Below are positions 33,142-41,117 of a DNA stretch of 64,000 nucleotides, piece by piece. The notes beneath the pieces are model-generated. The model searched no databases and was not told the origin of the DNA. It worked only from the letters and a program-made list of their open reading frames with translations. The stretch is from a bacterium (GTDB taxonomy: Bacteria > SZUA-182 > DTGQ01): positions 91,448 to 155,447 of the forward strand of contig JBFLZW010000013.1 of assembly GCA_040755755.1 (NCBI GenBank), written 5' to 3'. The position numbers and the translations under genes are program-made. The first letter of the stretch is position 1, and the number at the start of each line of letters is the position of its first letter.

Positions 33142-35673
33142 TTAAAAACCTACGATATCGAAAATAAAGGGATAGGAAACAACCACTTCTGCACCCTGGG
33201 GTTGGGGAAACTGCCAGGATTTGATTTTCTCCTTCATACATTCATGGATCGAATCCGATTGAACGGAAGAAAAGCTGGTCCGGATCTCTCCCACTCTGCC
33301 GGAGAGCAGGATTTTCCATTCAAAGACAATCTTTCCCATAAGCGAGGGATTCGAGATCAGGGCGGTTTCGTAGCAATTGGTGATCTCGGCAAGGTGCTGG
33401 TCAATCACTTTCTTGACCGCCTCGCGGCTCATGCCTCCTCCCTGGACGCTCACCTTCTTGCTCAGCTCTGCCTTGACCATGGCCATGACCTGCTTCTGCC
33501 CGGTCTGGCCTGTCTCCAGAGCGCCGACCTGATCCGGCTCGTCCTGCCCTGCTGCCTCCGCATTCCCTGCCAGGCCGATTCCCCCGCCCTTGCCTCTTCC
33601 ATAGGCGGCCACACTCCCCTTTCCGGCAACACCGGCACTGCGTAAAACCTGGGCAGATCCCCGGGTAGTGACTACGCCGCCGGAAGGCACTTCGATCCCC
33701 GAAGTATCCAGCTTCCCGACGATGCCGCCAACCTTGAAATTCCCTTCACTGCTTGTGGGGGAAGAGACAATGTCGAGGTTCGTCACTGCGGCCAGCACCT
33801 GTTTGGCTCCTGACTGAGGTCCCGGATCAACTCCATCTTTGGTGCCGAGCACGCTGAGGAGCCCTGCCTGCTTGATGTTGCGGTTTACAATATTCCCCCC
33901 GGCTTTGCCGCTGCCTCCCCCCGCATCGGGTGACAGGCCATTGGCAGGCCCGGCCCCGGATGATTCCCTCTGAAGCGAGCTGACCACGTGAGGACGGCCA
34001 GTCCGGGAAGAAGGGTTTTTAGCAACGGAGCGGGTGGAGGCTTCTTTTGCCGTGCGCTTCACCTCAAGAGAAGCGGTTTTCTCCTGCGGCACCGGTTTTT
34101 GGGTTTCAAGCGGCTGGGTCTTTTTCGGCTGCCGGCTCTTTTGGGGTTCCGGTCTGGCTGCCTTTTGGGGAACGCTCGTATTGCTCATCTCGGTCAATTG
34201 CCGGGTATCCACCTGAGCAAAGCGCGGCTTTTCCGGAACGGGCGAGTGAGATTGCTCCGGCAGCGAAAATACCACTCCTCCCAAAATGAGTAAAAGTCCA
34301 TGAACGAGCAGGGATTGAAGGAGATTTTTCGGGAAGCGCCGCTCTTTGTCCCGATGAATCGCAACCTGCGGACTTTCTCCCGGTTCAGTGGCCCGGACGA
34401 TATATTCGTAGCAGCCGTCGCTGAGATAGAGGGTGCCCTGCAGGGGGAGCTTCGAGCGGTAGATCCGCTCCATGTGCGGATACGAGCAGAGGTTTTCAGG
34501 CCTGCACAGGCTGGTGAGCTCTTTGACAGTATCTTCATACATGAGCCTGCCCTGAAACTGATCGGTGAAGAAGAAGGAGAAGCTTTCGACATGCTTGTTT
34601 TCCGCATCTTCCGCCGGATTTTCAGCCAGACAAAACCGGTCAGACCCGGCATAATATCCGGGAAGGTCATACCTTTCACCCCGCGAGAGAAGACGCACAT
34701 CGATTACTTCATCCTGCCGAAGCTTGATAACTTCAAGGAGAAGCTCACCTCCCGCCCGATTGACCGATCCCTGCCCGGCCTCTGTCAGTATCTGCCGGAG
34801 AGAAAAGCCAGCTTCGCTGTCGTCACCGTCATCTTCGTCTTCGTCCTCATCCTCATCCTCATCCTTATCCTCATCAAAGCGATCATCTGCCAGGCTCGTA
34901 TCGGGAGCCAAAACCGGCGCGGAGATCGATGCAGGAAGGGGAGGCTCTGGCTGCTCAGGTACGCCCAGAGGATCGGGCTGTGTGCACAGCAGTTCGGCTG
35001 TTACGCTCAGCGCCTCGGCCACAGTGCTCAGGGGATCGGGCGGATCACTCGGCGACGGATCAGGCAGGGCAGGGGCTGATTGCCCGGCAGTCTCATGAGT
35101 AACTTCGGGGGCAGGTTGGGAGGCCGACCCTTCAACCCTCTCCTTAACCTTATCCCTGTCCTCACACTCCTCCTGGGGGAGGGTTTCAAGCGTGGCATTC
35201 AGAGATGAAATGGCTTCATATATCCCCGCTACCGCTATCTCTGCTGCCTCAAGGTCCTGGGACCTGCTGACAATACTCTTTACTTTTGCCTTGAGCGTAT
35301 ATGGCCCTATGGTCACAAAATCGAAGGGGCCGAGCATGCATATGGCTATTGGCTTGCCATTTACCCGGACTCCCCTGCCGGAGCTTTCATCCGAGACGAT
35401 AAGCTGGTCGCCCTTCACATGAACAATGGCGTGAATATCGGCGATCGATTGGTCATTGAGGACAAGGTCCGCATCGCTTCTGCGGCCTATGGCAACCTTG
35501 TCTTGCTGAAAGCAATCCCAGCCGAGATATTTTTCCTTGTGGAAAATAAAAAATTGAATAACCGCGCCATCCGCTGCGCCGGTCTCAGCCTCTCCCTTTT
35601 CCAAAACAGAGAGAGGGAGAGAAGGATTTTCAGGTACTGAAACAGCAGTCATGGTCTTCATGCCGAGCTTCAC
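33142..35673 (-). CDS. FHA-domain protein with single membrane span and TonB-like C-terminus (GltG/GltJ-like)
   Basis: The 843-aa protein starts with a cytoplasmic FHA domain (residues about 40-125; G63-R64 in VAIGRRSDADLVL, S76 and H81 in SIADIHA, N105-G in VRVNGKP), which should bind phosphothreonine. A disordered Pro/Ala-rich stretch (185-260) and an acidic DEDEDEDE run (about 267-286) follow. A single membrane span lies near 451-470, then a Gln/Pro/Lys-rich periplasmic stretch and glycine-rich linkers. The last ~100 residues (MSREAVKKVIDQHLAEITNC; GKIVFEWKILLSGRVGEI) match the AgmX/PglI TonB-like tail. GltG of Myxococcus has the same plan. It overlaps its upstream gene by 4 bases. Confidence 0.88.
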   Translation of the reverse strand: MKLGMKTMTAVSVPENPSLPLSVLEKGEAETGAADGAVIQFFIFHKEKYLGWDCFQQDKVAIGRRSDADLVLNDQSIADIHAIVHVKGDQLIVSDESSGRGVRVNGKPIAICMLGPFDFVTIGPYTLKAKVKSIVSRSQDLEAAEIAVAGIYEAISSLNATLETLPQEECEDRDKVKERVEGSASQPAPEVTHETAGQSAPALPDPSPSDPPDPLSTVAEALSVTAELLCTQPDPLGVPEQPEPPLPASISAPVLAPDTSLADDRFDEDKDEDEDEDEDEDDGDDSEAGFSLRQILTEAGQGSVNRAGGELLLEVIKLRQDEVIDVRLLSRGERYDLPGYYAGSDRFCLAENPAEDAENKHVESFSFFFTDQFQGRLMYEDTVKELTSLCRPENLCSYPHMERIYRSKLPLQGTLYLSDGCYEYIVRATEPGESPQVAIHRDKERRFPKNLLQSLLVHGLLLILGGVVFSLPEQSHSPVPEKPRFAQVDTRQLTEMSNTSVPQKAARPEPQKSRQPKKTQPLETQKPVPQEKTASLEVKRTAKEASTRSVAKNPSSRTGRPHVVSSLQRESSGAGPANGLSPDAGGGSGKAGGNIVNRNIKQAGLLSVLGTKDGVDPGPQSGAKQVLAAVTNLDIVSSPTSSEGNFKVGGIVGKLDTSGIEVPSGGVVTTRGSAQVLRSAGVAGKGSVAAYGRGKGGGIGLAGNAEAAGQDEPDQVGALETGQTGQKQVMAMVKAELSKKVSVQGGGMSREAVKKVIDQHLAEITNCYETALISNPSLMGKIVFEWKILLSGRVGEIRTSFSSVQSDSIHECMKEKIKSWQFPQPQGAEVVVSYPFIFDIVGF

Positions 35674-36023
35674 CCACTCTTTTTAGTCATGTCACGGTCC
35701 TGGAGAGGAAAATCTTCCAGTATTTCCTTCCGGAACTCCTTTCGGACCGAGAGCATGCTCTTGATTTCATTCTTCTTGCGCTGCAACAGATACACCGCCC
35801 CGGATTTTATGGATTGTCCAAGAATGTAGGAATTTCCAAAGTCGATCCGGCTGAGCAGCTTTTTTTCACCCTCCTGGGGCTGAGCCTGGGGCTGGCTGCT
35901 GCCCTGGGCCAGGGCACTCCCTGGAGTGAACCTGAAAGCGGGGGACAGGAAGCTCGCCGGCGGCATCTGGAGAATATACCAGAGGATGAGCACACCGATG
36001 AAATATTTCAGAGAGTTACTCAC
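35670..36023 (-). CDS. small membrane-anchored or exported protein of the trans-envelope operon
   Basis: The 117-aa protein has an N-terminal hydrophobic segment (MSNSLKYFIGVLILWYILQM) that could be a signal peptide or anchor, with a possible cleavage region at GSALAQGSS. The remainder is charged, with KEFRKEILEDFPLQDRDMTK near the end. It has no recognisable family. Its place between ExbD-2 (12-base gap) and the FHA gene (4-base overlap) suggests a small subunit of the inner-membrane part, in the position of GltF-type proteins; this is inference from order only. Confidence 0.7.
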   Translation of the reverse strand: MSNSLKYFIGVLILWYILQMPPASFLSPAFRFTPGSALAQGSSQPQAQPQEGEKKLLSRIDFGNSYILGQSIKSGAVYLLQRKKNEIKSMLSVRKEFRKEILEDFPLQDRDMTKKSG

Positions 36024-36035
36024 GGTGAAGATCTC

Positions 36036-36524
36036 CTATTTATTCAGAACGGCAAACTGAAAATTCGGGTATCCAGCCACAGCCGCTGTCTTGATCACCT
36101 GATTTATGGTCTTGAAGGGAACCCGCTTGTCACAGAGAAAGATGATATGCTCAGGGGCTTCTGTATCCGGCTTCGATTTATCCAGGATTTCCCGGTGTGA
36201 GGTGAGCTGACGATAAAGGCCCGACTCTTTCAGCTTTTCCGGATCAAGCCCGATAATTTCACCATTCCGGAGCGTGGCAACGATTTTATCTTCGAGCCGC
36301 AGGTTTGACTGTGAGAGAACCAGTTTGATGTTATCCTGGTAATCGCCCTGGGCTGCTGACTCCGGCAGTCTGAGATCTTTCTCAAGCTGAATGACTTGCG
36401 GCTTATTCGAGTAAGAGCTGAGCAGAAAGATGAGAATGATGGTAAACATATCCATCATCGAGGTTATCTGTAATTTCGGGATCCCGGAATCCCGATTCTG
36501 TCTTCTTCGTTTACCAAGGGCCAT
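36036..36524 (-). CDS. ExbD/TolR-family proton-channel subunit with intact Asp
   Basis: The 162-aa protein has a short basic N-terminus, then a membrane span with the proton-carrying aspartate D25 (LQITSMMDMFTIILIFLLSS), and a periplasmic domain ending VIKTAAVAGYPNFQFAVLNK, the typical ExbD/TolR end. With TolQ-type partners, such proteins turn proton flow into mechanical work across the envelope. AglQ/AglS play this part in Myxococcus gliding. It lies 20 bases after the other ExbD gene. Confidence 0.92.
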   Translation of the reverse strand: MALGKRRRQNRDSGIPKLQITSMMDMFTIILIFLLSSYSNKPQVIQLEKDLRLPESAAQGDYQDNIKLVLSQSNLRLEDKIVATLRNGEIIGLDPEKLKESGLYRQLTSHREILDKSKPDTEAPEHIIFLCDKRVPFKTINQVIKTAAVAGYPNFQFAVLNK

Positions 36525-36544
36525 TGACCATCTCCCTCCTTATC

Positions 36545-37057
36545 CTAGCTTACTTTTCCTGAGAGCACTACCCGGGGAAAGAGGGCCTTATCCTCACAAA
36601 AGCGGGCTGCATCCATAGCCTGGATGATCGTATCGTACAGAATGCTTTCCTCCGGGATTATTATGAGCGTATCACTCGACGGGTAACTTCCCTTGAGCTT
36701 TTGCAGGTGCGTAACTACCTGATTCAGTGGATACGTGCTCCTTTGCCCTTTCGCCAGGTGAGCGTCCCACCTGCTTAACTCTTCACTGCCGAGTGAATCG
36801 GAGATAGCCGAAAGGTGTATCTCATCTCCTTTGATCTCCATGACGGCCGTTACCCTGATCGCTTTTTCCAGTTCCTGGCGGCTGGCTTTGCCGGTCTCAG
36901 CAAGAACAGGCACCGAAGTGTCTATGGCTTTCAACTGATAGAAGGCCGCGGACAGGAGGAGGAAAGGAACGAGCACCAGGAAGGTATTCATGATAGGAAC
37001 GAGGTCGATTTCCACCTCTTCTACAGTCTCTGATCTCTGCTTTCCCAATCCAGACAT
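36545..37057 (-). CDS. ExbD/TolR-family subunit with Asn in place of the channel Asp
   Basis: The start at 37057 is preferred because GAGGAGC lies just before it; an upstream ATG at 37093 would add 12 residues. The 170-aa protein has a membrane span at 17-36 (IDLVPIMNTFLVLVPFLLLS). The position of the proton-carrying aspartate is Asn24. The periplasmic part ends with TLIIIPEESILYDTIIQAMD, consistent with the ExbD fold. A pairing of one Asp-containing and one Asp-lacking subunit is known among Agl/Glt-type TolR pairs as far as I recall. The subunit is probably structural. Confidence 0.88.
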   Translation of the reverse strand: MSGLGKQRSETVEEVEIDLVPIMNTFLVLVPFLLLSAAFYQLKAIDTSVPVLAETGKASRQELEKAIRVTAVMEIKGDEIHLSAISDSLGSEELSRWDAHLAKGQRSTYPLNQVVTHLQKLKGSYPSSDTLIIIPEESILYDTIIQAMDAARFCEDKALFPRVVLSGKVS

Positions 37058-37099
37058 GGCGTGCTCCTCTGAATTCAGGTGGTGATCAGTCACCGTGAC

Positions 37100-37128
37100 G
37101 ATATCGATCCATGTGGATGATCGATATC
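37100..37128. repeat. hairpin between the ExbB and first ExbD genes
   Basis: GATATCGATC and GATCGATATC are perfect inverted repeats around a 9-base loop. GGTGATCAGTCACC, another small hairpin, lies directly before it. Both lie in the 87-base gap after exbB. They may adjust expression of the downstream genes relative to exbB. Confidence 0.55.
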
Positions 37129-37144
37129 AGTCCGGTTCATGGGT

Positions 37145-37792
37145 TCAGTTACAACTCGTGGATACAGCTTCCTTGTCCTTCTTGAGGGAACACAGGACAT
37201 TAAAGAGACGGTAGGCTTTTTCCTCAAATTGATCGACGAGGTAGTTTCCCCGGTTATTGAGGATGTAATAGGCTATGAGACAGGGTATGGCCACAATCAG
37301 ACCAAAAGCGGTGGTCAGCATGGCAATGGAAATACCGTTGGCTAATATCTCCTGTTTCATGGCTGCACTGGCGGTGCTGACACCCTGAAAGGCTATGATG
37401 AGACCCTGGATAGTTCCAAGAAGTCCAAGGAGCGTCGAGATATTGGCAAACAGGGCCAGATAGTTAATTCTTGTTTTAATACGGGGGATCTCCCGCATGA
37501 TATTCTCTTCCAAAGCCCGCTCGATCTCTTTATCCTTTTTATCCGATTTCAGAAGACCGGCCTTTAATATCCGGCCAAGAGGATGCTTTTCAATCCGGCT
37601 ACACTCCTCGATCGCACCGTGGTAATTCATCTTTTCGAGCAGGAAAATTATTTTCTGGAGGACGCTGTCGTGGTTTAATTTCAATTGGATGAACAGAAAA
37701 CTGGCGCGTTCGCAAAAGAGGGCCAAAGCCAGGACCGATACTGCGAGGATGAAATACATAAACATGCCGCCTTTTTGTAACAAATCAAACAT
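37145..37792 (-). CDS. TolQ/ExbB/MotA-family proton-channel subunit (AglR-like)
   Basis: The 215-aa protein has three membrane spans: near 9-28 (GMFMYFILAVSVLALALFCE), near 110-130 (INYLALFANISTLLGLLGTI) and near 150-172 (ISIAMLTTAFGLIVAIPCLI). The TLLGLLGTIQGLIIAF segment with its conserved threonine and glycines is the family signature. It should form the inner-membrane channel with the two ExbD proteins and is the first clear gene of the operon. GGGGAGGATAAAT stands before its ATG. Confidence 0.93.
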   Translation of the reverse strand: MFDLLQKGGMFMYFILAVSVLALALFCERASFLFIQLKLNHDSVLQKIIFLLEKMNYHGAIEECSRIEKHPLGRILKAGLLKSDKKDKEIERALEENIMREIPRIKTRINYLALFANISTLLGLLGTIQGLIIAFQGVSTASAAMKQEILANGISIAMLTTAFGLIVAIPCLIAYYILNNRGNYLVDQFEEKAYRLFNVLCSLKKDKEAVSTSCN

Positions 37793-38282
37793 ATTTATCC
37801 TCCCCTGATGGTTTATTTACCCTAAAGCCATGATCCTTACTGTGGTCTTGGTGGTCACGGGAGTCCCGGTTTTCATGGTAATCAGGAACTCCCCGGAAAA
37901 GGAAAACTTCTTCCAGGTTATTACAATGGGCATATTTTGTACCAGCAGAATTTCCGGAAGGGCAATCGCCGGGCCGATGCCTGCGCCGGGGCTCATTGCA
38001 AGCCGGGTTGTGAGGAGACTGGAAGAGATGATCAGGCAGGGAAGAATGGGAGTTTGGTTCTTTTCATCGAGGCCGGCTTTCAACATTGTCAGTGGGCAGG
38101 ACTATCCCTGTAATTGGGATTGCAATTTTGTAATGGGGGCACCCATTTTTACTGTTTCCTTATCCCTTTGCTCTTCCCATTGGAGAGTCTCTCGGTACGG
38201 ACACACCGGCAATAAGAAGAGTAATCGCCCACTTTGGCAAAACGCTTGATATCTCCCATCTCGGTCATAATTGTCAAAGGGC
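37793..38282. other. region upstream of the trans-envelope operon
   Basis: The operon promoter must be here. A minus-strand frame at 37817-38086 (89 aa, ending 24 bases before exbB) has no family character, and a plus-strand frame overlaps it; neither is accepted. The operon promoter itself was not identified. Confidence 0.4.
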
Positions 38283-38782
38283 CGCCAGAATATGCCTGGA
38301 GCAGTTACCGGGCAACAGCAGGCTTGAGTGAAAAGCCGCCTTTTTTAACCGTGGATTGGATATTGTCCCGATTTGCCGCAAACCGGCACCAGGCACAGCA
38401 GCTTTACCGGCAGTTTGTCCCTGAAGGAATTGCAGCACCTGCCCCCCTGGAAGTCAGAGGAGAGCTTTAAGGCACGGTCTATTCTTGGAGATCAAGACTT
38501 TATCGAGAAGATCGAGCCAGCTCTGAAAGACAAGTCCGCCTTGGAGGAAATCCCCATTCGGGAACGGCTTGCTTTCAGACCGTCCCTGGAGCAGTTGTTG
38601 AGTGAAGCGAAACACCAGGACATCTCAGAAAGGCACTCTAAGGTTAAGGCCAGAGGTGAAAGGGACAAGGCTATCCTGAGCGTCCATGTGCACTACGGCT
38701 ATACTCTATCCGAGATTGGTGCTTATCTTGGCCTCACTACACCCCTATAAGTAAGATTATAAAACAAATCAAACAAGTATAA
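38283..38782 (+). pseudogene. REP-associated tyrosine transposase (RAYT/IS200-like), C-terminal remnant with two frameshifts
   Basis: Three consecutive frames together restore the C-terminal half of a RAYT-type transposase: GPPEYAWSSYRATAGLSEKP in the first, then ARSILGDQDFIEKIEPAL through GYTLSEIGAYLGL in the second, then HYTPISKIIKQ to the stop at 38782 in the third. Shifts lie near 38465 and 38735. The N-terminal catalytic half (HUH motif) is missing. RAYTs mobilise palindromic repeats, so an intact relative elsewhere might explain the palindromic elements in this window. Confidence 0.75.
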
Positions 38783-39460
38783 CCAGGTGTCATGGGTGAT
38801 AAATATCATTATAAACTGATAATTCAAGACCTGACCCCAGACACGGATGTGAAAACTTTTTCACAAACATCAACTCCTTCAAAAGGATAACCTTAAGACC
38901 CTATTTTCTGCATGATATGAAAGATTTTGCAAATCAAGGGCTCCCTCAAAGAACGTTGCCAGAACATAGAAACAGAGTCCTCCTCTCCTGTGATTGTCGA
39001 AATCTCTTGACTATTCAAATAGATATCAATATACCGAAACGGAATACTCTTTTACACTAAAATTTTCACTATGGCACAGGTATTGCTAAAGATTCCCTAT
39101 GAGTTACTATTTTTATGGTAATTTGGCTCCATCATATTCACCCGGTTTCAAGGAGGCAGGTAATCCTTTAAGACAAAAATTCTCTTCTTCATCCTAAGTC
39201 CATAACTATATGGTTTCTCGCGAGAACATCTGAAAAACCCCTCGAATTGGACCCAGTCTGACCTGCTGATCTGCTAATGAAAGAGACTTAAACCAAGGAA
39301 GGCCATATATTCTCAAGGCCATATACTCCAGGGAGGTGATAGCCGGAAAAACATTATGTTTTGCTATCCGGGGCCAAAGAGCCGGATTGTATGCCCCGGT
39401 AAAGAGCCGTTTTTCTCAAAAGTCAGGGTTAAAATGTTTAGCAATGAGGAGGTATAAGAG
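38783..39460 (+). other. long leader region of the YGGL-repeat protein
   Basis: About 680 bases with no gene. The first 500 are AT-rich. A direct repeat AAGGCCATATA occurs twice near 39299-39324. A structured segment follows at 39338-39409 and a GAGGAGG ribosome site precedes the ATG. Confidence 0.45.
39338..39409 (+). promoter_or_regulatory. structured RNA leader, possible riboswitch or thermosensor of unknown class
   Basis: Two hairpins lie back to back: GATAGC...GCTATC (39338-39343 with 39363-39368), extended inside by AAAAC/GTTTT, and CCGGGGC/GCCCCGG (39368-39374 with 39393-39399). The word AAAGAGCCG occurs in the second loop (39376-39384) and again right after it (39401-39409), followed by TTTTT. 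This order (two stems, repeated word, U-run) is unlike a plain terminator. I compared it by eye with the c-di-GMP-I pattern and found only partial similarity (GGGGCCAAAGAGCC against GGGACGCAAAGCC). Confidence 0.4.
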
Positions 39461-39955
39461 ATGAAAAGATGGTTTTTGAAAGTCGGCCTGATCTTTACCA
39501 TGATGATCGCATTAAGCTTTATGACGGCAAATAGAAGTGAGGCTTATTACGGCTACTACGGCGGCCTGTACGGCGGACTCTATGGCGGCTACTACGGCGG
39601 CCTGTATGGCCTGTATGGACTGTATGGCCTCTATGGAATGTACGGCCTGTACGGCGGTCTCTATGGCCTGTACGGCGGCCTTTATGGACTGTATGGCGGT
39701 CTCTATGGACTGTATGGCGGTCTCTACGGCAGTGCCTACAGTCCTTTCGGTCTCCAGAACATGTATTTTCCTGTCGAGACAGGTACCGGCCTGACCTATC
39801 AGATTCCGTTCCTGCAGATAGCTCCACTGCTGGGAATTGCCGGTATGTACAATGCCCTCTTCCCCTCTCTGTTCAATCCGCAAAGCCTGAGTGTGCCCTC
39901 AACGCCAACCGTTGCACCAACGGCAAGTGTGGCGGCCACACCCATTGTAACCTGA
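39461..39955 (+). CDS. exported Tyr/Gly/Leu-rich repeat protein (YGGL repeats)
   Basis: The 164-aa protein has a signal peptide (MKRWFLKVGLIFTMMIALSF, ending TANRSEA). Residues 29-92 are almost entirely YGGLYGLYGG-type tetrapeptide repeats (more than 14 units). A globular tail with hydrophobic helices (IPFLQIAPLLGIAGMY) and a final Thr/Pro/Ala stretch (TPTVAPTASVAATPIV) recall the tail composition of the 14.6-kb protein. Glycine/tyrosine repeats of this kind occur in structural and silk- or amyloid-like proteins. No family was recognised. GAGGAGG precedes the start and a perfect terminator follows. Confidence 0.8.
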   Translation: MKRWFLKVGLIFTMMIALSFMTANRSEAYYGYYGGLYGGLYGGYYGGLYGLYGLYGLYGMYGLYGGLYGLYGGLYGLYGGLYGLYGGLYGSAYSPFGLQNMYFPVETGTGLTYQIPFLQIAPLLGIAGMYNALFPSLFNPQSLSVPSTPTVAPTASVAATPIVT

Positions 39956-39984
39956 TTATCGTCGTGCTGGCATTTTTCATGGTC

Positions 39985-40020
39985 AAAAAAACCCACAACA
40001 AAATTTGTTGTGGGTTTTTT
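39985..40020. terminator. bidirectional rho-independent terminator
   Basis: AAAAAACCCACAACAAA faces TTTGTTGTGGGTTTTTT, a perfect palindrome with A- and U-runs on both sides. It lies 30 bases after the YGGL-repeat gene. Confidence 0.9.
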
Positions 40021-40112
40021 GTTCTCCGGCCTGCAAAAAGCCGTTAAAGGATAGAGAAATTGGATAAAAAATTCGCATGGACCCTCTTCTTCATGTGCGA
40101 GCAGGGAAAGCA

Positions 40113-41117
40113 ATGGAGAACCTCATGAGAAAACGTCACCTTACCAAACCGGCCACCTGCACTCTCTGCGGCTCTGTCGAGGCTAGAACAATCGCCCGCG
40201 GTGATTCTTTCGGCTGCCCGGCATCTGATCTGGTCAGATGTCCGCACTGCAATCTCTGGTGGATCGATCCCCTGCCCCCCCCTGCCCGGATACTGGATTT
40301 TTACCCTCCGCAGTATTATGGAATACAGAATGAGAAGTTCCACGAATACCTGGAAATTCTTGTCCAGCTCTTTTGCCGCCTGCGGATGGGAAAGGCCGCA
40401 CGCCTCAACCCTGCCGGGAAAAGAGCTCTGGACATCGGCTGCGGACGGGGGCAATCGTTGAAAATTCTTCAGCAGTATGGGTACGAGTGCTACGGTACCG
40501 AGCTGTCTCCCTTTTCGGCCCGCGCAGCCGCCTCTTTGCCCGGAGTTCACATTTTCACTCACGGGCTCCTGGATTGCCATTTTCCTGATCGGTTCTTCGA
40601 TCTTGTTCTGGTGTGGCATGTCCTGGAGCATCTGCCCAACCCGCGGGAAGTTCTCGGCGAGATATTCCGGATTCTCGCTCCCGGCGGGATACTGCTCCTG
40701 TGCGTGCCGAATATCGAAAGCCTGCAGGCCAGGCTGTCCGGCAGCAACTGGTTCCATCTGGACCTGCCCCGGCATCTCTATCAGTATAACCCTTCTGCCC
40801 TGAACGCTCTTCTCACCTCCAGCGGTTTTCATATCGTCCGGTGCCACACATTTTCCCTGGAGCAGGGGCCTTTCGGGCTGCTTCAAAGTATCCTTAATGT
40901 CATCGGGTTTCCCAGAGACAGTTTTTACCGGATGGTTCACCGAACCTTGCCGGACAATCATATCTCATTTTTCTCCCGGCTGGTCCAGATGGAAATTTCC
41001 CTTCTCTCCATGCCCCTGCTGATCTGGCTGTGCGGCCTCTTTTCTTTCCTCGGCCAGGGGGGAGTCATTGACGTACAGGCCCAAAAACCCTCTACCCGGA
41101 GAGAGACAGTCATATGA
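40113..41117 (+). CDS. SAM-dependent methyltransferase with N-terminal zinc-ribbon
   Basis: From the ATG at 40113 the protein has 334 aa (a later ATG at 40125 has a better GGAGA site; the frame is open to 40077). An N-terminal four-cysteine motif (CTLCGSVEA, then VRCPHCNLWW) is followed by a class I methyltransferase domain: ALDIGCGRGQSLKILQQYGY (motif I) and FDLVLVWHVLEHLPNPREVL. This architecture (zinc-ribbon plus methyltransferase) is common among sugar- and polysaccharide-modifying methyltransferases. It overlaps the membrane glycosyltransferase gene by ATGA, so both are one unit. Confidence 0.85.
   Translation: MENLMRKRHLTKPATCTLCGSVEARTIARGDSFGCPASDLVRCPHCNLWWIDPLPPPARILDFYPPQYYGIQNEKFHEYLEILVQLFCRLRMGKAARLNPAGKRALDIGCGRGQSLKILQQYGYECYGTELSPFSARAAASLPGVHIFTHGLLDCHFPDRFFDLVLVWHVLEHLPNPREVLGEIFRILAPGGILLLCVPNIESLQARLSGSNWFHLDLPRHLYQYNPSALNALLTSSGFHIVRCHTFSLEQGPFGLLQSILNVIGFPRDSFYRMVHRTLPDNHISFFSRLVQMEISLLSMPLLIWLCGLFSFLGQGGVIDVQAQKPSTRRETVI

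Noticed and set aside
37817..38086. Minus-strand frame of 89 codons just upstream of exbB, possible first operon gene
   Set aside because: No signal peptide, domain or good ribosome site; an overlapping frame on the other strand is equally open. Retained only as unsettled intergenic sequence.
39338..39409. c-di-GMP-I riboswitch
   Set aside because: Only a partial match to the second conserved box; the GNRA tetraloop and receptor could not be found. Kept as an unclassified structured leader.
39541..39735. CRISPR or satellite array
   Set aside because: The tandem repeats encode YGGL tetrapeptides in frame after a signal peptide, so they are coding repeats.
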